From NCBI RefSeq assembly GCF_040882075.1, contig NZ_JBBEBZ010000166.1:1-14552 (forward strand): a DNA stretch of 14,552 nt, in the 5' to 3' direction. Made by a program: the position numbers and the translations under genes. The notes beneath the pieces were generated by a model, which did not search any database, was not told the DNA's origin, and was given only the letters and a program-made list of their open reading frames with translations. Source of the DNA: Nitriliruptor sp040882075 (GTDB lineage: Bacteria > Actinomycetota > Nitriliruptoria > Nitriliruptorales > Nitriliruptoraceae). Shown piece by piece: positions 14,384-14,552 of the stretch (the stretch's first letter is position 1; every line of letters begins with the position of its first letter).

Positions 14384-14393
14384 GCGGGGGGTG

Positions 14394-14464
14394 GTGAGCG
14401 TACGGTTACACGCCCAAAGTGTGAGCGTACGGTTACAACCTACAGATGTGAGCGTACGGTTACA
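14394..14464. repeat. Three tandem operators, 17-base repeats at 27-base period
   Basis: GTGAGCGTACGGTTACA occurs without mismatch at 14394-14410, 14421-14437 and 14448-14464. The two 10-base spacers are unrelated. Each unit is an imperfect palindrome around CGTACG (12 of the inner 16 bases are symmetric), as expected for a dimeric helix-turn-helix protein. The array covers the hipB promoter and leader. E. coli hipBA is also controlled by several operators, so binding by HipB or HipAB is the likely role. Confidence 0.8.
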
Positions 14465-14465
14465 A
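14437..14465 (-). promoter_or_regulatory. hipBA promoter
   Basis: On the minus strand, -35 TTGTAA (14460-14465) and -10 TAGGTT (14437-14442) are 17 bases apart. Repeat 3 covers most of the -35 and repeat 2 touches the -10 and start region, so occupancy would block polymerase. Confidence 0.6.
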
Positions 14466-14552
14466 CAAGGCGGTGACCGGCTCGTGCTGCGGCGCAACGG
14501 AGATGAGGCGACCATCACGTCGGCGATCCTCTTCGCGCAGACCTTCAACGGG
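14448..14552 (+). CDS. Possible divergent gene, 5' end only (hypothetical)
   Basis: An open frame runs from within the repeat array to the window edge. From GTG 14448 it reads MSVRLQQGGDRLVLRRNG, then DEATITSAILFAQTFNG. From base 14466 on, about 25 of 28 codons end in G or C, unlike the other two plus-strand frames, which give Arg/Ser-rich shadow translations. The start is uncertain: because the repeat period (27) is a multiple of 3, in-frame GTG codons also occur at 14394 and 14421, and no clear ribosome binding site marks one of them. I do not recognise the protein. If real, it diverges from hipBA and shares the operator region. Confidence 0.35.
   Translation, partial: MSVRLQQGGDRLVLRRNGDEATITSAILFAQTFNG

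Noticed and set aside
14394..14464. CRISPR array
   Set aside because: Only three 17-base repeats with 10-base spacers, too short for CRISPR, no cas genes, and they coincide with a hipB promoter.

Overview
The window is a dense, very GC-rich (roughly 70% by eye) bacterial chromosome segment. GTG starts are frequent, third codon positions are mostly G or C, and several genes overlap by 4-8 bases. This fits a high-GC actinobacterium, but no ribosomal RNA or other marker allows a closer placement. No rRNA, tRNA, CRISPR array, transposase or integrase was recognised.

Left part (1-3225): the 3' end of an acyl-CoA dehydrogenase overlaps a PaaI/THEM4-type hotdog thioesterase, a plausible fatty-acid or acyl-CoA degradation pair. 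On the minus strand follow a MerR-family regulator and, 6 bases downstream of it, a small protein that joins two membrane helices to a winged-helix domain. A membrane-anchored alpha/beta hydrolase diverges from merR.

Centre (3226-7890): a 618-residue polytopic membrane protein carries two exact copies of the spacing D-x3-H-x5-D-x7-H, each on a predicted extracytoplasmic loop. The motif resembles the copper sites of the PmoC/AmoC subunit of copper membrane monooxygenases, and this is the most unusual item in the window. Its upstream region shares a 14/16 match with a sequence in the merR/hydrolase intergenic region. Convergent to it lies a class I adenylate-forming acyl-CoA synthetase whose C-terminal domain is broken by an apparent out-of-frame deletion. 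A VanZ-like membrane protein and an SRPBCC-fold protein follow, facing each other with interlocked stop codons.

Right-centre (7891-12432): a six-helix membrane LuxR-type regulator diverges from a plus-strand cluster: an exported YVTN/cytochrome-d1-like beta-propeller fused to a monohaem cytochrome c, a DUF302 protein, a single-domain rhodanese overlapping it by 4 bases, and an FkbM-family methyltransferase ending in an 11-proline tract and a basic tail. The layout suggests an envelope redox or sulfur-related function controlled by the membrane regulator; this is inference.

Right end (12433-14552): a 335-base gap without a convincing gene, then a minus-strand hipBA toxin-antitoxin operon. Upstream of hipB are three perfect 17-base repeats at exact 27-base spacing over a good -35/-10 promoter. 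These are probably the autoregulatory operators, and they also lie in frame with a possible divergent gene that runs off the window.
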